Part shown: positions 35,532 through 49,000 of the stretch, in pieces
Layout of the letters: each line of letters opens with the position of its first letter
Position numbering within the stretch: position 1 is the first letter of the stretch
Assembly (NCBI RefSeq): GCF_964355755.1
Contig: NC_092677.1
Coordinates: forward strand, 10,934,601 to 10,998,600
Length of the DNA: 64,000 nt
DNA from: Antedon mediterranea
Taxonomy: Eukaryota > Echinodermata > Crinoidea > Comatulida > Antedonidae
Direction: 5' to 3'
The notes under the pieces: generated by a model
Told to the model about the DNA's origin: nothing
The model's database searches: none
The model's input: only the letters and a program-made list of their open reading frames with translations
Translations under genes and position numbers: made by a program

Positions 35532-35759
35532 TTTGTCGATGACATAAAACATTTATTTTATTTAAACATCGTAGAGGGCTTCTATCGAAAAAAGAATGAT
35601 GCTGATTGGTCATTGTTTTAAAACTCATTTCTGATTGGACAATGTTCTAAGAGCGGCAGTGTTTAAATACCAAATTTTATTTGAGAAATTTAAAAGGCCA
35701 GAATCCGCACACATTTCATTCGGTTTTTGTCTCGACTATTTGGTTCAATTTTAAACGAA
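35532..35759. promoter_or_regulatory. Bidirectional promoter of UBE2C and the MCUR1-like gene
   Basis: 228 bp separate the two divergent start codons. Two inverted CCAAT boxes (ATTGG at 35605-35609 and 35634-35638) are 29 bp apart. TTTAAA motifs, variants of the cell-cycle homology region (CHR), lie at 35662-35667 and 35689-35694. Vertebrate UBE2C promoters use NF-Y-bound CCAAT boxes and a CHR for G2/M expression. The same logic here is inference. Confidence 0.7.
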
Positions 35760-37277
35760 ATGGCTTCACAAAACATAGATCCAGCTACGGTGGTTCCAAG
35801 ACGTAAAGAAAATACAACATCAGTGACAGGAAAACGAGATAATCACTCGGTAACAAAAAGGTATGGCTAGCCTAGCCAGACAAACAATAAATGGTTGGCT
35901 TCTTAATCTTGATCTGATGCATGTGACGTGTATGTAGCCTATCTGTGTGTGACTGGTTGACCTAGGCTAGGCCTAGAAAAAAATAGATAGTAGAACTAAA
36001 ATTATTTAAGTTTGAGCATCCATCATGATAAATTGAAATAAATAGGCCTACCCTAGGCCTACCATAACATTATGAATTTATGGAAAGGCCCCAGCTTGCC
36101 CAATATTTTATTTTAAAGTGACTTTTTTAACCAAACAAATCTCTGTATTTTTTACCATTTTTATTTCTTTCAGATTACAAACTGATCTTATGACTTTAAT
36201 GGTAAGTATGGCAGGGTCAACTGCATTTCATATTTAATTTATTAATTGATCATTGTCGATTTAAACCCATCCTTAAATTGCACAATTATGTGACTACACA
36301 AATTTAAATCTTTTTATACACAGATGAGTGGAAGTAAAGGAGTTTCAGCTTTTCCAAATGGAGATGATATGTTCAACTGGGTTGCTACAATTCACGGTTC
36401 AAAAAACACTGTCAGTAACAACTATGGATCGCACCAACTGAAAATAAATTTATATACCTAGGCCTAGGCTAATTATTTATCATTAATATTCAGTATACCA
36501 CTGGGCTGTTTAGAATTTGTTTTTTGTGCCTGTTAAATTATTTATCACTAGGCTAGTACTAAACATATAATCTTTCACAAACTAATTCTTCTATGTTACG
36601 AATCCGTCCTGAATCTTGTGCTTATTGTATTAATACAGTATGTTTATATAGATTCAAGATAAAAACAAATAGATTAACATGGAGGACTTCTTATTTCATA
36701 TTATTAATAATAGGCATATGAAGACATGTCCTTCAAGCTTAGCCTGGAATTTCTGAATGGATATCCGTACAACCCACCAACCATAAAGTTCGTCACCCCA
36801 ATATTCCATCCAAACGTTGATCAGCATGGTAACATCTGTCTGGATATACTGAAAGAAAAATGGTCACCTTTGTACGATGTCAGGACCCTTCTTTTGTCAT
36901 TACAAAGTTTACTGGGAGGTAATAAATACAATAATAGTCTTGTATTGTACAGTATTAAATAGAGATTCGTTTGTTCCTCACTGTATAAAAGAAATACTAT
37001 CTATCAATATAAATTATTAACAGAAATAACACTACTGAATTACCAAAGTAATATACAATTAAACATATATAGATTTTAGTGTTAAAAAAGTACAGTATTC
37101 CAGTACAACTACTGCAGAGGAAACAAAAAAGTTTTTTTACATTAATTGTATTTTTCAGAACCTAATAACGAGAGTCCACTGAATGTAAATGCTGCTGAAT
37201 TGTGGGAAGACCAAAAGGAATTTAGACGAGTTGTTCGTGAGAAATATGAAAAGAAAACGAAGCCATCAACGAGCTAA
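35760..37277 (+). CDS. UBE2C: Ubiquitin-conjugating enzyme E2 C (5 exons)
   Basis: Exons are 35760-35860, 36174-36201, 36324-36410, 36714-36918 and 37159-37277. They give 179 aa, the same length as human UBE2C. The UBC fold is complete: [12 protein letters not shown] (35-46), [16 protein letters not shown] (79-94), the HPN motif at 104-106 and the active-site cysteine C114 in [11 protein letters not shown], at the same number as in the human enzyme. The N-terminal extension (1-33), specific to the C type, is present. The C-terminus diverges, ending in KTKPSTS. The enzyme transfers ubiquitin with the anaphase-promoting complex and primes substrates such as cyclin B and securin for K11-linked chains. 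The first intron border is AG then GTATGG. AATAAA occurs at 37288-37293, 37439-37444 and 37527-37532. Confidence 0.96.
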
Positions 37278-37526
37278 AATTAAACGAAATAAAATATTTT
37301 TATATAGTATTTTTTATCATGCATGTCGTTATTAGACAATTTTAGTTTAGAACCTGTCCAGCGTAGTTTTAATGTAAATATTTATTTGATATAATCATGT
37401 GATTAAATAGTACTATTTTAAGTTACCATATTTTAATTAATAAAATCATCATGATAATACAGTATTTAAGATTATTTTAAAGTTTTCATTTTATTATGAT
37501 TTTTATTACATGTACAAAAAGAGTAA

Positions 37527-37532
37527 ATAAAA
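37527..37532 (+). promoter_or_regulatory. Candidate distal polyadenylation signal of UBE2C
   Basis: AATAAA followed by a GT/T-rich stretch. Alternative signals are at 37288 and 37439; the first is only about 10 bases after the stop and is an unlikely sole signal. Confidence 0.4.
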
Positions 37533-37579
37533 GGTTTGGTCATATTTAGTCTTGTTTCTTGAATTTGTACGCTCTGTCC

Positions 37580-37938
37580 AAAGATTATATAGTGCCGCGA
37601 GATAGGTAACTGTTGCCAAGCTCCTATCTTATAACACTACGCGCCCAGTAAATCCATGGACGCCATTCGGGCGGACAGGTTATTGTGATTTAAATGTAAA
37701 TGGTTTAAAGTTTGCGGTCCGCCTCGAAGTATCTGTGGTTAACCATCTTTATGATTGATTCATGGAAAAGGGAAGAAATTATGTAAACAAAGTAAAATAA
37801 TTTCTTTGGGATCTGGACACTTTCTGATTCCGATTGGTTAGACAACTTTATTCCGGTTCAAACTTGTCCGCCGGAATGGCGTCCATGGATTACAAAGGTC
37901 TCACCCAGTTACCTATCTTGCGGCGCTATACAATCTTT
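37580..37938. mobile_element. 359-bp foldback MITE with 9-bp target-site duplication (Mutator-like)
   Basis: Terminal inverted repeats start AAAGATTATATAGTGCCGC and end as the inverse of AAAGATTGTATAGCGCCGC, continuing into AGATAGGTAACTG on both sides. Inner arms around GGACGCCATTC/GAATGGCGTCC also pair. Perfect 9-bp direct repeats GCTCTGTCC flank it at 37571-37579 and 37939-37947. A 9-bp duplication with long inverted repeats is the signature of Mutator/MULE elements. It has no coding capacity. Confidence 0.88.
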
Positions 37939-40900
37939 GCTCTGTCCAGAACGAGCATCCAACATCAAACCCTAAAGGGACACTTTCCTGTGAAATGAAC
38001 ATGGGAAATACAGTATCCAGCAATTGCTGATCATTAGGGACCTTAGAGGTTCACAAGAAAAACATATACACAAGATGCTCTACATAAACAAAGTCTTATT
38101 ACAGAGTGAGTGAGAGTGGAGTTGTAATTTTGTTCGAAGAAAACATCCTGACATGTGGCATCATAACCACCAAGCCACAACTCCTCTCAAATGACCTGTT
38201 AAAACAAAACAGATTTAAAAAAAATGACAATACTATAGGAAACAGTGATGTATGTTTTTTTATTTTCACCCACTGTAATTCTGGTTTGCATACAAGAATA
38301 TTTAAATTAGCTAGAGTTCACCGAATTTCATGTATGAACACCAGGAGACTAGACGTTGAGGGCGCTCTTACACGATGAGTTGTTCAACAGAACGTCTTGT
38401 TCTTTTCGGTTTATGCCGTCTTTGCCACCTGTAAAGCTTCCTATATAATCTACTTCAAACAAACAACTCCTTTTTGAAAACTTTTTTCTGCTACAGAAAA
38501 ATATTTAAATTATTAGATGACAAATCTAGTCATCTAATCGTTACAGACTTCAAATATATTAAATGGATTATCAGGTACTAGTATTTAGTTGAATTGTTTA
38601 TGACTAGACAGGAATACCACACGACAAATTTTCAACATAAAACACATGCATCATACAAAATAGCAAAAAAATGTATAAATTCAATTTGTGTTGGCCATAG
38701 TCGATACATGATAAAAAACCCAAATGCAATAAATATCTGCAAGGCTTTTTTAAATAGATCAGGTTACAATTGAAAATTATTAAATTAAATTACATAATAA
38801 TACCACATCTATTTTTCACATAATACAAAATATTTTATTTGAAATTGATTAATACATATAGCTTACATAATTTAAAAACTATTCCTAGTTACATAATAAG
38901 CAAAATGTATTCTATATAGTTTTTAAGGCATTATTAGGAAAAATTAGTGCCTTTGAACACAAAGGCAAAGCTGTAATGAACATAAAATTGTATTTTACCA
39001 AATTACTAGTGCCTTTTTAAATTAGTGCCTAATATCAAACTTGAAGGCAATATAAATACACCAATGAATATACTGTAAAGGTATAGTGTACCACTTTATA
39101 ATTAGTGTCTTATTCAAATAGTGCTTTGTTGTATACGTCATATTGCATTTTGTAATGAGATGTGCCTGTTTAGTTGTGGAGTAAAAAACACTCAGGTAAA
39201 GAATTAATAATTCATTAATAAATAACAAACATTAATAAATTATATTCTTCTATTTCATGTTGTATTTTGCTTTTAAAAACATATTTTTAGATTATATTAG
39301 AAAAATTAACAAATAAATGTCCATAAATAAGTATACAGTAGTAGTAAAGAAGCTAAATTAAAGATATTTTAGTATCTAAATAAAAAAAAAAAAAAACAGT
39401 TGAGAGAAAAATAGTGTTACTATAGTTCTGACAATTCCAATCGCTCCGCTATACAATCTTTTGCCGTGGAATACAAATTACATTAAAAAGGGTTTAGGAA
39501 TATAGTAAACCATTTAACCATTATTTTACTGTTTTAATATATTCCTATACCAAGTATATAAGTTTTGATTAATTGGTAAGTGTACATGACTTTTCTCATC
39601 ATAAAAAACAGAATTATATTTGTTCATATTATGTTGTAACACAACAAACACTGTGTCTGTTTTGTGTGACGATTTCCACATTTTAATTGCACGACACACC
39701 AGAGTGTGCACTTTTAAAAGTTTGAGAGTTTCCGTTTTGTGACTATGGAACTCTCTGATTCAGTATTTTTATACCTATATATCAGTATCATATTTGGAAA
39801 ACAAATTAAACATTTTTAGGCTTGTGTTGAACAATGGCGTCATGCAGGAGGCCTGGTTTAGCACTGTTAAAAGGCCCTCAAACGCTGGGTAGCTACATTG
39901 AGGCTGTTCAAGACTTGGGGGCCCCTGAGTGCTCATAGCCGTAAAGATTTACTAAAATTGTACACATTTTCTGTTGTGTTTTTTTCTTGTTTATGTGATG
40001 TTCAAATGATTTGCTTACTTTCAACTACAGCAGAACCCTCTATTCTGGGGACATCTCTATTCTGGGGACACTTTCCTATGAAATGTATACATATTTTAAC
40101 ACTAACGCCCACCTCAATTCAAAGGACAACCCTGTTGGGTGCTGAAGGTGTGTCTTAATAGAAGGTTCTACAATATAACTAATTTGTTCTTCATGCATTT
40201 TCCAGACACATACATCAAATAGTGCTTACCCGATTGGCGCAATCATACTCCCCTATCTCCCACCCTACATACGTGATATTTATTTTACTTTATAAGCCAC
40301 TTCCAACCTCTATTGTTCTATTAATATATGTCCACTATACCATAATCCTTTACAACAAAAACAACTTTCATTTACAATATATACATCTTTTAAACATCTT
40401 AAATACAGGCAGATTTTGGGGATTAGGGTAGAGGGGCACTTGGCACAAGACAATAGCAAGCAATCAAAACAGTTAACAATGTGCAGCATCAAATTGCGTA
40501 CACTTCAGTACAAGATTCCTATGATATTCCAACAGGATTTGTCCTATTGTTAGGTCTCGTCTGTTTTGAGAGCTTGTTACCGAGATGTGGCACCCTTTAC
40601 TTATGTGGATTTACATGAACAAACAAACCCATTATTTCATCATACTTTGATTTCAGATGTTAAGACTCCCTGATGTACATAATATAATATTATCCCATTT
40701 TGAGCAAACCTCCTAATCAATCACATTCCTAAACACCATATTTGTAATGATCAAAATAGTATCATAAAAATTGTGATAGTAATTAAATAGGAACAAAAGA
40801 AACAGAGTGTGGATAATTTGTACGACATGTATAAATGCAGACGTGGTGCTTTGCAATTTTTTTTCGATTGGCAATGAAAAAATACAAATATGCAAACGAC

Positions 40901-41070
40901 AAAATAATGCTAACCTAAATGGTTACATATCAAACTAGTTTAAAAGCATACTCAAATTAACTTCAGTACATAAAAAAAATTAGTAAAAAAACTGAGACTT
41001 AATTATTGAAACCGGACATGTGCACTAGGACTAAAAAGGTTACCTATTACTAGTATAGTGAAAAACCACC

Positions 41071-41216
41071 ATTAAGGTTTTACACCTGTTCCGGCACGGT
41101 TCCAGTCATAACGCTACACACGGCAATCAAAATGCATGTAGCCATGTGAAAATGAACTGTTCATTGGATTTGCGTCGGACCGGAACTGTGCCGAAACAGG
41201 TGTGAAAGACCCTTTA
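41071..41216. mobile_element. Short foldback element
   Basis: The left arm TTTTACACCTGTTCCGGCAC pairs with the right arm GTGCCGAAACAGGTGTGAAA, about 75 bp apart. It is MITE-like; the target duplication was not resolved. Confidence 0.6.
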
Positions 41217-42579
41217 GAAACCATTGTAGTTAAAGAGAGTTGTCAATTTAAAAGGTAAGGGCCTAGGAACTAACAAGTCCATTACATCATGTATGAAAGT
41301 ACTGTATACACCATACACTAAGCAATAAAACACACACATTATGTTAGGATTCCATATTCATCAGAAATCACAATCAAAAGCTTTCTCTGCCCAAGGGTGA
41401 AATTTCTATTAATGCAACAACTTGTTGGTCCTTTAATAGAGAATTTCAACGGCACACAAACCCATCACGAGTAGCCAACACATTGTCAATTAGTTTTGTC
41501 TATATCTCAATAATAAACCTTTTGTTTTATATTCCACATAATATATTTTAAAGTATGCTTCAAACATTAAATAGGAGTCTTTATTCATGTTTAATTATTG
41601 ATTAAGGTAATTTTGTTAGCAGCTGCTGCAGTAACTGTATGATTGAATGGCAAATAGTATCCTGGTAGACTATGGACAATAAATATAGTTATGTATATTT
41701 TTAAAACCAGCACCTTTTACTAGGCTAGAGCAGCATAAATCGCATTAATAAATATCAGAGAGACGATTTAATTTAATTTTTTTGTTGGTTGCACACCGAT
41801 CATCTGTTATAAACTAAATTGATAATTCATTTAGAAAAATAACATAGCATATTGTTTCAAAAACTCAACAAAAATTGAAAATAATTGATTTGTTGTGATG
41901 GTACATTAAAATGTTTTTAATCTAACAACATTTCCACCTATAAACCAATCATTCTTAAGCCAAGCATTACCAACCAATAATATATCCAATCATTGAAAAC
42001 CTAACATTGTTAACTAACAAACGACTGTTAGTTTGCATGATATACAATCTTGTACCAAATTCATTTTAAAATTAAAATGTAATGATGATAATTTCAGTGA
42101 TCTGTAGTCATTTGACGGCCAAGTAGAATTAAACCCACTGTTTAGTAAGTAAAGCTCTGTTCACACTAGGTTTGCTAGGTGATATGAAAGGGGCATATAG
42201 CCGGTTTCAAGAACTGAGGATACCATTCTTAAAATGAAATTACAAAAACAAATGAAATAATTTCATGCTTTTGAGTTTTTGTTTTTTGTTGGTTTTTTTG
42301 TGCGTAAAATATTATAATTATACACTTTTTTTTTAAAAGATGAAAGAGTCTTTTAGGATTTGAAGAATGTATTGTCTAAGTGAATCTAATTTTACTATAC
42401 ATTTCCACTCGTAATTAAAAAAACTTTAGACAGCATCTATTATTACCGATCTGTATCAAAACACATTATATAGAGGATACCCTGATATCATTCTTGTTTA
42501 AGGTAAACAAATAAAGCAAGGCCTAGATATCTGTCATACATTCTGTAGCAGATACGTTAGGCAATGTATTGCAAGGCTT

Positions 42580-42713
42580 AAGCTCTGTCTACACTATCAA
42601 ACTTTATGTGACAAAAAAATGTGATATTCCCATATATGGACATGTCATATCAGTACCATACTTCGGAATATCACACTTTTTTGTCACATAAAGTTTGATA
42701 GTGTAGACAGGGC
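42580..42713. mobile_element. Palindromic MITE, TCTGTCTACACTATCAAACT family (copy 4)
   Basis: A near-complete foldback: AAGCTCTGTCTACACTATC... and ...GATAGTGTAGACAGGGC. The interior has GTGATATTCCCATATATGG and the matching inverse. Confidence 0.9.
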
Positions 42714-42725
42714 ATTGCAAGGCTT

Positions 42726-42848
42726 AAGCTCTGTCTACACTATCAAACTTTATTTGATAACAAAATGTGATGTGTATGATGTCATCACTACCATATTTGG
42801 GCACATCACATTTTTTTTCACATATACTTGATAGTGTATACAGAGCTT
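42726..42848. mobile_element. Palindromic MITE (copy 5), adjacent to copy 4
   Basis: Same ends and interior as copy 4, starting 12 bases after it ends. The join carries a repeated GCAAGGCTTAAGCTCTG, consistent with tandem duplication or insertion next to an existing copy. Confidence 0.88.
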
Positions 42849-43081
42849 CAAAAATGTTTAGACAGAACACAAAGTGATTACTGTTGTCCTATCTTTTCAA
42901 GCCTTGCAAATACTTTTCTAGGCCTTATACTTAATCTATGTTTGTTCCTTGAATTTGCCTTTCTACCCTTGACCTAAAATTTAATTTTCTAGGCCTAGAC
43001 CTCACCTCAAGTCCACCAATTAACATGCCCCGTGATCTTTCTCTCCCTGTGATTGCATGAAATGTTGTAAGAATTGAATAG

Positions 43082-46000
43082 CTAACATACATAATCTTTT
43101 ACACTGGTAAAGGCACAAGACCCTAGGCCTACTTTTGACATCAGTTTGACGGTCTGCACAGCTTGACCAATTGCTAATTCCAGCGGTGGCTGACGAGGCA
43201 TATTGTGAGATTCTGTACGGAGAAAAACACAAATATAATTGGATATAAACACTTTTTAAAAGATATGTAACTATTTTCTAAATTTAAAGATATATACATA
43301 AATTTCAAGAGTGATTAGATTTACTGAATTTTCAATGAGGTGACAGCCTCACCTAAAATAGCACTATTGAGAGCAGCAGATACCGGTTCACGTTTGAGTG
43401 GGTCAAGTTGGAAGCCTACAGGACTATTCCATGGGTCAGCATAAGCAAGTAGACTAAACGCATCCTGAAAAGTTACAAAATCAGTTTTAGTATACTAGTT
43501 TGCATACATATATATTCAACATCACCATCTTCATCAAGCTCTGTCTACACTATCAAACGATATGTCCAAACATGGTAGTAATATGTCCATATATGGGCAC
43601 ATCACATTTTTTTGTCACATAAAGTTTGATAGTGTAGACAGAGCTTAAGCCTTGGCTTATTATTGTAAAAGTACCAAACAACTGCTTAATTATGTATGGT
43701 TCTCTTTATCTTAAACTAAGACCTGTTTCCTCCCCTCTACCCTTCCCCAATTTCTCTCGCCTATAAGGTCAATTTTTAGCCCCTTTCTGCCTTCCTGAAT
43801 GATATTAGTAAATTAGTCCACAAGCTCAATATTTGATAAAGAGGTTAAAATTGAGTTATCTTATTTTAAACCTCCTATGGCCATGTTATAAGTTGATATC
43901 TGTTTGTTTATTTTTCATGGCAATAAAAGTGAATGAATTGAATATTAGTATTATGTACTTACAAATAATGTTTTCCTATTTGCTTCATTGACGCCATGTT
44001 TTTGCTCAAGAAGATCGCTTGTACGTTGTAGATCTCTTCCAAAATTAAGCATGTGGTTTATAGCCTCTTCATCTCCACCACATAATTGGCGTTTCCTAAT
44101 TGGTATTTGGTTTTCCATATCTAAAAGATTATTTGCAGGTTGATGAAATGTTTTATGTGGTCAAAAAGAGTAAGCTTAAGGCCTCGTCCCAACCCCCAAT
44201 CCTGAATGATAGTGCCCATTTTGGGTAACTAATTATGGTAATTTCTGACTACCATTTTTGGTAATGATAAATAATTTCTTACCCATATCTTCTACATCCA
44301 TTCCATCATTTATATGACTACCATTTTGTACAGATGATGTCGACGATGTTCCATTACTAACACTAGAGGGCGCAACACCATTGCTAAAGCTTTTACCATT
44401 TCCGACATGATCGTTCAAATCTACTTCCATATCAACATCTGCATCCTCATTAATTATTCTACATCCTGAGCCGTTAATAACGTGTGAATTTGAAGAATTT
44501 ATTGCGTTGAGGTCCGAAGAAGAAGGCGATTTTGATACTTCTGTAACAATTTCCTTCTTGCTGGACATTAGTTTTGCGTGTTTAATATTTGTTGAGGAGG
44601 CGGGGCTTGATGGGCGACTATTGCTAGTACTAAGTGATGATGTTGAGTGGTCCATATATGTAGAATGCATTGATCTGTGTGGTGATGATATATTATTCCT
44701 GTGTGGACTCATAGATGGACTAGATTGCCGACTAGTGGATCGGGATCGTGGATGGCGAAGATTACGAATTTCACTATCAGAACCGTTAACCATTTCAACA
44801 AATTGTCTACATTTCAGCATGAACATTAAGTCGGGGTTTTCCTCTAAAAGCCCTGGATATAGTCGGTGTGTTTCGTTGATTGCCTCGCCCATTCTACCTG
44901 CAAGTACGAGTCTTTGAATTTCTGTGAAAATAAATACAAAATCTGGTATAAAATTTTTTTTAAATAAATTACAAGTGTAATAATAATGTATACCAAATAC
45001 AACTAACAGATAACTCCTTCACTTTTGGCTATATTGACAGTCCTATGTTGGTTTTACCAAATTAAATTGTGAACACAGTAAGGCTCTGTCTACACTACCA
45101 AACTTATGCGACAAAAACATTTGATGTCCTCATATATAGATATGATGAAGTTATCTCACAACCATATTTGGGTATATCACTTCCATATTTGGGGCACATC
45201 ACACTTTTTTTTGTAAAACTAGTTTGATAGTGTAGACAGAGCTTTACACATAAATTATCTTACTTTGTCGATTTTTAATTGAAGCGATTTCTTCATCAAA
45301 TTTTTGACCCGTACTTCTTCCAAAGGCTTCTGCAGTTGAGCAGTACCCGTGATGTACTAGATAAGTTGAAACTAACTGATTTAGTGTGCTCTGCCATTCT
45401 CCTTTACTGTTCTCTACCGAGAAACGTTCTATAGATGCTTTGGTCTTTAACGTCATTTCCTACGAGAAAACAAATTATTTAGAGCATGCCGAATTTTTCA
45501 TTTCACTTAATATTCAATTGACATAAAGCACACACTCTTGCAAATCAAGCAGCTCAACAGATACAAGATAGAAATAAATGAATTTATTCGGTCTTGTACA
45601 ATATAGTTCAAGGGTAGCACAGATTTGTGCATATAAATTTACCTAATGGAACAGGTTTCAGAACGTACATAATTTCTCATTTCATTTATTTGACATATTT
45701 TAATATTATAAAGTAAATTAGTAAAAATTGTCCGAATCATAGTGGGTTGAAGTGGGGCATGAACCCCAGATTTTAGTGCCCTTTGAAAGACCATGCGGGA
45801 GGACAGTGCAGGATTCGACCTCCGATACTGGTAGAGAACTAACTACTGTTCCACCGGATTTCAATGTAATATTATTTGCATATAGTGCCAAGACAAATAT
45901 TTGAACACAACAGGTACCAGCAACTTATATAATAAATCATACATACAGATCATATGCTATTTTATTATACAACATAGTACACATATATTACAGATATTAA

Positions 46001-49000
46001 TTACTGCTTCGTTCCCACGCATAACCCTTCATAGGCTATGCGTTGGGCATTGTTTTTTTTATTGCAAACCCATGAAGTATTGTCATGGTAAGGGTACGGT
46101 AGGTTTATAGTCAGATTGTATTGACAATGGACACCAAAGCCTTGAATCTGAATTTAGCCAAAATTAGGGTTGGGATTATACTTGAGCATGGGATTATACT
46201 TGAGCCAGTGCATTATGATATTTCATAAATTCCATATATTGAAGTTTGGTCAAAAGTTACCATCTGGGAAAATTCCTACTCTTACAAATCTGTTCATCTT
46301 CTTTACATTGTTTATTCCACAATGTTAAGCTCTGTCTACACTATCAAACTTTATGTGACATCCCTATATATATGGACATATTGATGTCATATCACTACCA
46401 TATTTGATTGGGCATATCAAACTTTTTGATAGTGTAGACAGAGGTTAAAAAAATAAATTTTAAAAACTGTATACCAACCTCCACCATGTCTTCTATATTG
46501 TACATGAAAGGACTCTGACCAAAATTTGTGACTACAACTTCACCTGGAGTATGTAAGCCTACTATAGGGTACAATTTACTCTGTAAATAAAATAGAATGT
46601 TTGTTAACAGTAACACCATTAGCAAACAGGCGACTGTGTTAACCTGCGGGACATATTTTACTAGAATGTAAAGGACATAAATTCGCCAGATGTGGTAGGA
46701 TGTACATTTGACCATTTTCCTTTGTTACTGTACTTAGTTATTTATCATACACTTATACTTACAGGTAAATTTGTAAATGCAACACCTACAAAAAAAAAAG
46801 AAATTATTAAATATTTGTATCCCTAATGTGTTTGGGTAAATTAAGGTAGATTTATAAAATCTTTGATGTTTAAAATGTTAAATGTCATTAATAAAGTGAA
46901 GCCTTATTCACCAATAAAATGTATGCTAATTTAGGAACATTTCTGACATATTTATTATCACTGATTAATTTATACAGTTACAAACATGTCACAAATAAAT
47001 GTAACATATATTTAGTTAGATCAGACATGGAATATAAACTATATTCCTGTTTCTATATAAGTTACACATAAATCCGAATCTTTGCCCTGTATCTCATATT
47101 GCTTTAAATGTTCAGTATCATTCATAGGCAAATTCAATGTCACATATTAATCACATGTGATACCTGTATTATGTTAAGGTTTATTGAATGCCATAACTTA
47201 CCAAGATGTAAACCATTTTTTGTATAGAAGCAGGTATTATCAATGAGGTTAATTCCGCAGCCAATCACATCACCCGTAGTAAATGTAGGACCGTATGGAC
47301 GTCCCATACCAGTCGTTGTACTGGTTGAATTGTGAATTTGCCCACTGTCACCATGGTAACCATATGAGTATTTGCCATAACCTAAGGAAAAGTTATATTT
47401 GTAAAAATATTTATTTAGTATTATTAGGAAGAATTGGGTGAAAACAACGTCTAAAATTGTTTCTTCAGTAATATTATTGCACAAAGTACTGTACAGTCGC
47501 AATATCCGACACGTCCTCTGGGCTAAAGACCAAAATATCCAGTTTTCAGAAAGTTTGTTTTTACAATTTATTTGCGCCGCATTTTTAATACAGGAGTATA
47601 GAAAAGACTTTTAGAACAATAAGATAACTTTGATTTTAGCAGAGTTCTCGGGTCTCAAGGAATTTAATTTTGGAAAAGCTGAATAGTACTGTAAAAAATT
47701 AAAATCTAAAACGTCATTATATTTAAATATATATACAGTATATTAATAGTATACTATCTGTACTAGTAATAATACTATGCATTGCTTAAGTCAAGTTGAT
47801 GTAATTATCATTAAACAGGTGATAGTGTCTGTTACAGCAACCTTAACCTTTGGCTACCCTGATTTAATGACCTAATTTGAGACAGAATTAAGTATGTATG
47901 ATTATGTGTACCAGATAAAAATACCATATGAAAAATTATATAAAGTAGATTTTCAAAATATAAATATTTATTATTAAGGTTTGATTTATTATTTAAGCTA
48001 ATGTATTAATGTAATAGCTTGATTTTTTTTCCATATGAAATTATATAAATATGATATTTAATATATAAATATTTATAAATGTTTGATTTATTATTTAAGC
48101 TAATGTACTAGCTTGATTATATCCAAAATGTCTGGTTTTTGGAAAGACTGTTTTTCCAAACAGAATTCTGAATTTGATTTTGGAGAAGTTGAAGAAGATG
48201 CTGTCAGTGTCAGTCATCACACTACCATTTTATGAAATATTTAATTATTCTGGGCAACCTCTTCAGTCAAAGACTGGTCTCCCAGAGGGCCCAGTTATGA
48301 TCACTGGCTGTGATGTACTGTACTAATACACCGGGGTAACCCCCTACTCGTCTCAAAAGATGTACTAGGTTCTTTAAAGTGCACATTAGATACAGTAGAT
48401 GTGTACACTGGACCTACGGTTTATAGTCCTTATCCGAAAAGATTTGTTGTACCACCAAATGGCTACGTAAATTACGGTTTCGCTGTCTTAACCGCTCGGC
48501 CACTCACTCACTACTCACTAATAATTTTATTCTTTTTTAAAATCATAATCCTTGTCCTTATACCAATTATAATCACAATCTTTATCATCATCATAATTTA
48601 TCTCACCTGGAAGTTTGTTCAGGCTAACATCTTTTACTGAGAGTCCAATGCCTATATAACTAATGATAAAGAAAACAAAACGTAATTAGTGATAAATTAC
48701 ATAGTAATTCTAAAATAACGTTTTAAACAAGAAAAAGAAAAGATTGTTCTTCATTGTGAAAATCAAAGTCTGTGAGGAATTGGAAATTTGAGGATTTTAA
48801 CCAATTTAACACAAAAATAGTAACAAAGGTCACTGTACTATCCTAGAGGCCTGGAATAAAGGTTTTGAAGATTCCATTTTCAGAATCAACTAAAAAAGTT
48901 ACAGGCAATAATTAGAATTTATGAATTTATATTCAACAAATATAGACGTCAAGATGCTCTTCAGGTGGAATGCCATCCTGAGATGAGAGCGCTTCGTCTT

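Larger units (their letters stand above)
37939..43081. other. Intergenic region between the convergent UBE2C and RANBP9/10 genes
   Basis: No gene recognised; open frames are short and lack codon bias. It contains fragments of the GGGACACTTTCCTGTGAAATG repeat near 37977 and 40020-40160, a foldback near 41071-41216 and two adjacent palindromic MITEs at 42580-42848. A possible RANBP9/10 polyadenylation signal (ATTAAA, minus strand) lies at 42985-42980. Confidence 0.6.

Noticed and set aside
34740-36480. Clustered TAGGCCTA octamers as regulatory sites of UBE2C
   Set aside because: The same octamer is scattered through introns and intergenic DNA elsewhere in the window, so it is probably a general sequence bias.
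38106-38378. 90-codon open frame beginning MSESGVVILFEENILT
   Set aside because: No recognisable domain, no splice partners or codon bias, and it lies in repeat-rich intergenic DNA.
44507-44917. 136-codon open frame on the plus strand
   Set aside because: It is the antisense of RANBP9/10 exon 8, whose protein and splice borders match the family.
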